DNA from: CAYVUM01 sp964619055
GTDB lineage: Bacteria; Pseudomonadota; Alphaproteobacteria; Rhodospirillales; Defluviicoccaceae
DNA: 64,000 nucleotides
Assembly: GCA_964619055.1 (NCBI GenBank)
Contig: CAZUDB010000007.1
Span: 1-64,000, forward strand
Direction: 5' to 3'
Shown: positions 62,275-64,000 of the stretch, piece by piece
Layout of the letters: each line of letters starts with the position of its first letter
Position numbering within the stretch: the stretch's first letter is position 1
Program-made: the position numbers and the translations under genes
Notes under the pieces: generated by a model
What the model was told of the DNA's origin: nothing
What the model saw: the letters and a program-made list of their open reading frames with translations, nothing else
Database searches by the model: none

Positions 62275-63585
62275 TTAACCACCCAGATCGTTCAGCCGTT
62301 TGCGTGCATCTTCGGCATCGGTAAATGCCTTGCCAGAGCCCAGAGCGGCACGAAGGGCATTACGGGCACCGTCTTCATCGCCTGCTTCCTGCAACAACAC
62401 CCCGAGATGATACTGAATCTCCGGAACGTCGGGTGCGCCTTCGGCAGCGATTGTGACTTCGCGCAGGGCACCAACCGAATCACCCGTGGCCCGCAGCACC
62501 CAGCCTAGCGTATCGCGGAAATACGCCAATTCCGGTTGCAGTCGAACGGCTGTCTCGGCCCATCGGCGCGCTTTGTCCAGATGCTCGCCCCGGTTCGTCA
62601 AAATCGAGGCCAGATTGTTGAACGCCGCGGCCTGACTGTCATCCAGCTTGATGGCTGACTCATAAGCTGCAATCGCCTTATCAAGGTCGCCGGCAGCCTC
62701 ATGCAACATGCCGATACGAAATTGGGCCGCACCCGCTCGCGCTGGATCGGCCTCGGCGGCACGCTCATAGGCAGCGACTGCAGCCTCGGCGGCTCCGGAC
62801 CGGGCCAACGCATCCCCTCGGCCGGCGTGGGCCGACCAGGACGCGGGATTGAGTTCCAAGACCTTGTCATAGGCTGCGATCGCCCGGTCGAAATCCCGCT
62901 GTCTTGATGCCAAACCGCCAAGCGTCTCCCAGGCCACGGGATTGTCCGGCTGCAGGTCGACGGCCGCTTCCAGTGAAATCCGAGCTTCATCAAGTCGGTT
63001 GAGATTGGTCAGGGCGTTGCTGCGGACTAGATGAGCCGGAAAGTTATCGGGCGCCAGCGCAAGGGCACCGTCGACAACGGTAACCGCGTCCGCGTGGTCC
63101 CGAACGGAATATGTCAGCAACCGCCCTAGCCCAACGCGCGGCTCCGCCCATTCGGGTGCGAGTCGAATTGCTTCTTCATACGCTGCTTGCGCATCCATGG
63201 TCCGGTCGAGATCGGCCATCAATGTGGCGTAGGCGAATTGCACTTGCGGATTGGTCGGTGCCACGCCGAGGGCGAGTTGCAACGTTACCTCGGCTTTCGC
63301 CATGTCATTGCGCTGAATAGCGACGCGAGCCAAGCCCAAGAACGGTTCCGGAGACTGCCGGTCGTGTTTCAAGCTTTCCCGAAAGGATGCCTCCGCTGCG
63401 TCCAAGTCACCCGCCGCAAGCGCCTTGACGCCCGCCCGATATGCGATCTCACCCGTCGTCAACACTCTTGGCTGATCTTTCGGGTCCGTGGAGGTGACGG
63501 GTGACCCAACAACCGGCGAAGCCAGTGAGAGACCGGTAGCCGCAAGTGCGGCCGCGACCAAGTAACGGATCAACATGGCTTCCAC
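62275..63585 (-). CDS. periplasmic tetratricopeptide-repeat protein
   Basis: A 436-residue exported protein. The signal peptide is YLVAAALAATGLSLASPVVG. The rest is about ten TPR units, for example AGVKALAAGDLDAAEASFRE, SLRQRDFDRAIAAYDKVLEL-like GLASRQRDFDRAIAAYDKVL and AAGDLDKAIAAYESAIKLDD. Likely a scaffold in envelope or polysaccharide assembly; no specific partner is evident. A GTG at 63585 lies 4 bases after AGGAGG, and an ATG at 63576 (MLIRYLV) is an equally plausible start. Confidence 0.85.
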   Translation of the reverse strand: MEAMLIRYLVAAALAATGLSLASPVVGSPVTSTDPKDQPRVLTTGEIAYRAGVKALAAGDLDAAEASFRESLKHDRQSPEPFLGLARVAIQRNDMAKAEVTLQLALGVAPTNPQVQFAYATLMADLDRTMDAQAAYEEAIRLAPEWAEPRVGLGRLLTYSVRDHADAVTVVDGALALAPDNFPAHLVRSNALTNLNRLDEARISLEAAVDLQPDNPVAWETLGGLASRQRDFDRAIAAYDKVLELNPASWSAHAGRGDALARSGAAEAAVAAYERAAEADPARAGAAQFRIGMLHEAAGDLDKAIAAYESAIKLDDSQAAAFNNLASILTNRGEHLDKARRWAETAVRLQPELAYFRDTLGWVLRATGDSVGALREVTIAAEGAPDVPEIQYHLGVLLQEAGDEDGARNALRAALGSGKAFTDAEDARKRLNDLGG

Positions 63586-63843
63586 TTGCCTCCTGCACTC
63601 GTCCTCTGCTCAAACCATAGTGGCGGTGTTTGTCCGTGTCCGAAGCGGTTCGATGCGCGGTTGCGAATCCTGCCGGTCATGCCGACGCAGGGCGCCCGCT
63701 GTCAACTGGCACCGCAGATGGGTTAACCTTGTGACACTATGCCAGCAATTCGTGAAGATTTCCCTCAAGTCCCGCCAGTGATGCTTCCCGCCAGCGTGTT
63801 CACAGCGCCGCTCAATTTCGGCTACTTAATTAGGACGCCTGTT

Positions 63844-64000
63844 ATGAACCAAAGCGACCGTCTCCATGATCTCCTCAGCGACCAGGCTTTGATTCGCGGA
63901 GATGCTATCCGCCTCGCATCGGGCCGGACCAGCACTGTCTACTTCAACGTCAAGCGCCCGATGTTCGACCCCGAAGCGCTCGCCCTTATCGCTGAGGCGA
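63844..64000 (+). CDS. pyrE: orotate phosphoribosyltransferase, 5' part
   Basis: The first 52 codons of a gene running off the window. The translation MNQSDRLHDLLSDQALIRGD, then AIRLASGRTSTVYFNVKRPM, matches the N-terminus of PyrE, which makes OMP from orotate and PRPP in pyrimidine synthesis. An AGGA site lies about 9 bases before the ATG. The catalytic PRPP-binding motif would lie beyond the window. Confidence 0.85.
   Translation, partial: MNQSDRLHDLLSDQALIRGDAIRLASGRTSTVYFNVKRPMFDPEALALIAEA

Overview
The window is GC-rich, densely coding bacterial chromosome. An alphaproteobacterium, most likely of the Rhodospirillales or a close relative, fits best. The support is gene order and content: tatD-metG-holB-tmk-D,D-carboxypeptidase-rlpA-mltB on one strand, dnaX next to a short 4.5S-type SRP RNA, pheA-kdsB divergent from a membrane-anchored cytochrome c, KdsB (Gram-negative LPS), and a SAM-II riboswitch in front of metZ, a riboswitch class typical of alphaproteobacteria. 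I see no rRNA, tRNA, CRISPR array, insertion sequence or prophage.

Layout. 1-1.1 kb: an AT-rich methyltransferase gene and an AT-rich spacer, probably acquired. 1.1-5.2 kb: glmU-glmS (UDP-GlcNAc synthesis) and divergent gph. 5.2-14.4 kb: a long minus-strand run for a PhnP-like hydrolase, TatD, MetG, HolB, Tmk, a D,D-carboxypeptidase, RlpA, an MltB-type transglycosylase and a YdcF protein, mixing replication/translation with peptidoglycan remodelling. 14.7-15.6 kb: a small conserved-looking protein and pcm. 15.8-22.7 kb: a hybrid histidine kinase plus response regulator facing a three-gene kai operon (KaiA-like, KaiB, KaiC), followed by a sigma-54 promoter and a short terminated transcript. 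22.7-30.4 kb: CYTH protein, dnaX, SRP RNA, nudC, pheA, kdsB, cytochrome c. 30.5-38.1 kb: hisN, a yejABEF peptide ABC importer and uppP. 38.5-45.9 kb: gltBD and three small genes. 46.2-50.3 kb: a DamX/ExeA-like membrane ATPase with Sel1-type repeats, an orphan TAXI binding protein and an AT-rich frameshifted gene. 50.5-64 kb: tldD, riboswitch-controlled metZ, a DNA glycosylase, an orphan ABC-2 permease, recX, a beta-PGM/otsB/GH65 disaccharide cluster, two TPR proteins, an OsmC protein and the start of pyrE.

The most interesting region is 18.5-22.7 kb. The gene before kaiB encodes a protein with the architecture of cyanobacterial KaiA: an N-terminal receiver-like domain that has lost its phosphoacceptor Asp, and a C-terminal helical domain resembling KaiA-C/RsbU-N. 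It overlaps kaiB by 4 bases, and kaiC retains both ATPase sites, a Ser-Ser pair at the phosphorylation site and an A-loop-like tail. The window may therefore hold a complete KaiA-like/KaiB/KaiC timer in a non-cyanobacterium. A hybrid kinase with an apparent ATT start codon and a response regulator lie on the opposite strand, and a putative sigma-54-dependent small RNA or peptide lies just downstream. Other regulatory features read directly from the sequence are the SAM-II riboswitch with an intrinsic terminator before metZ, the SRP RNA and a perfect 31-base palindrome between otsB and the GH65 gene.
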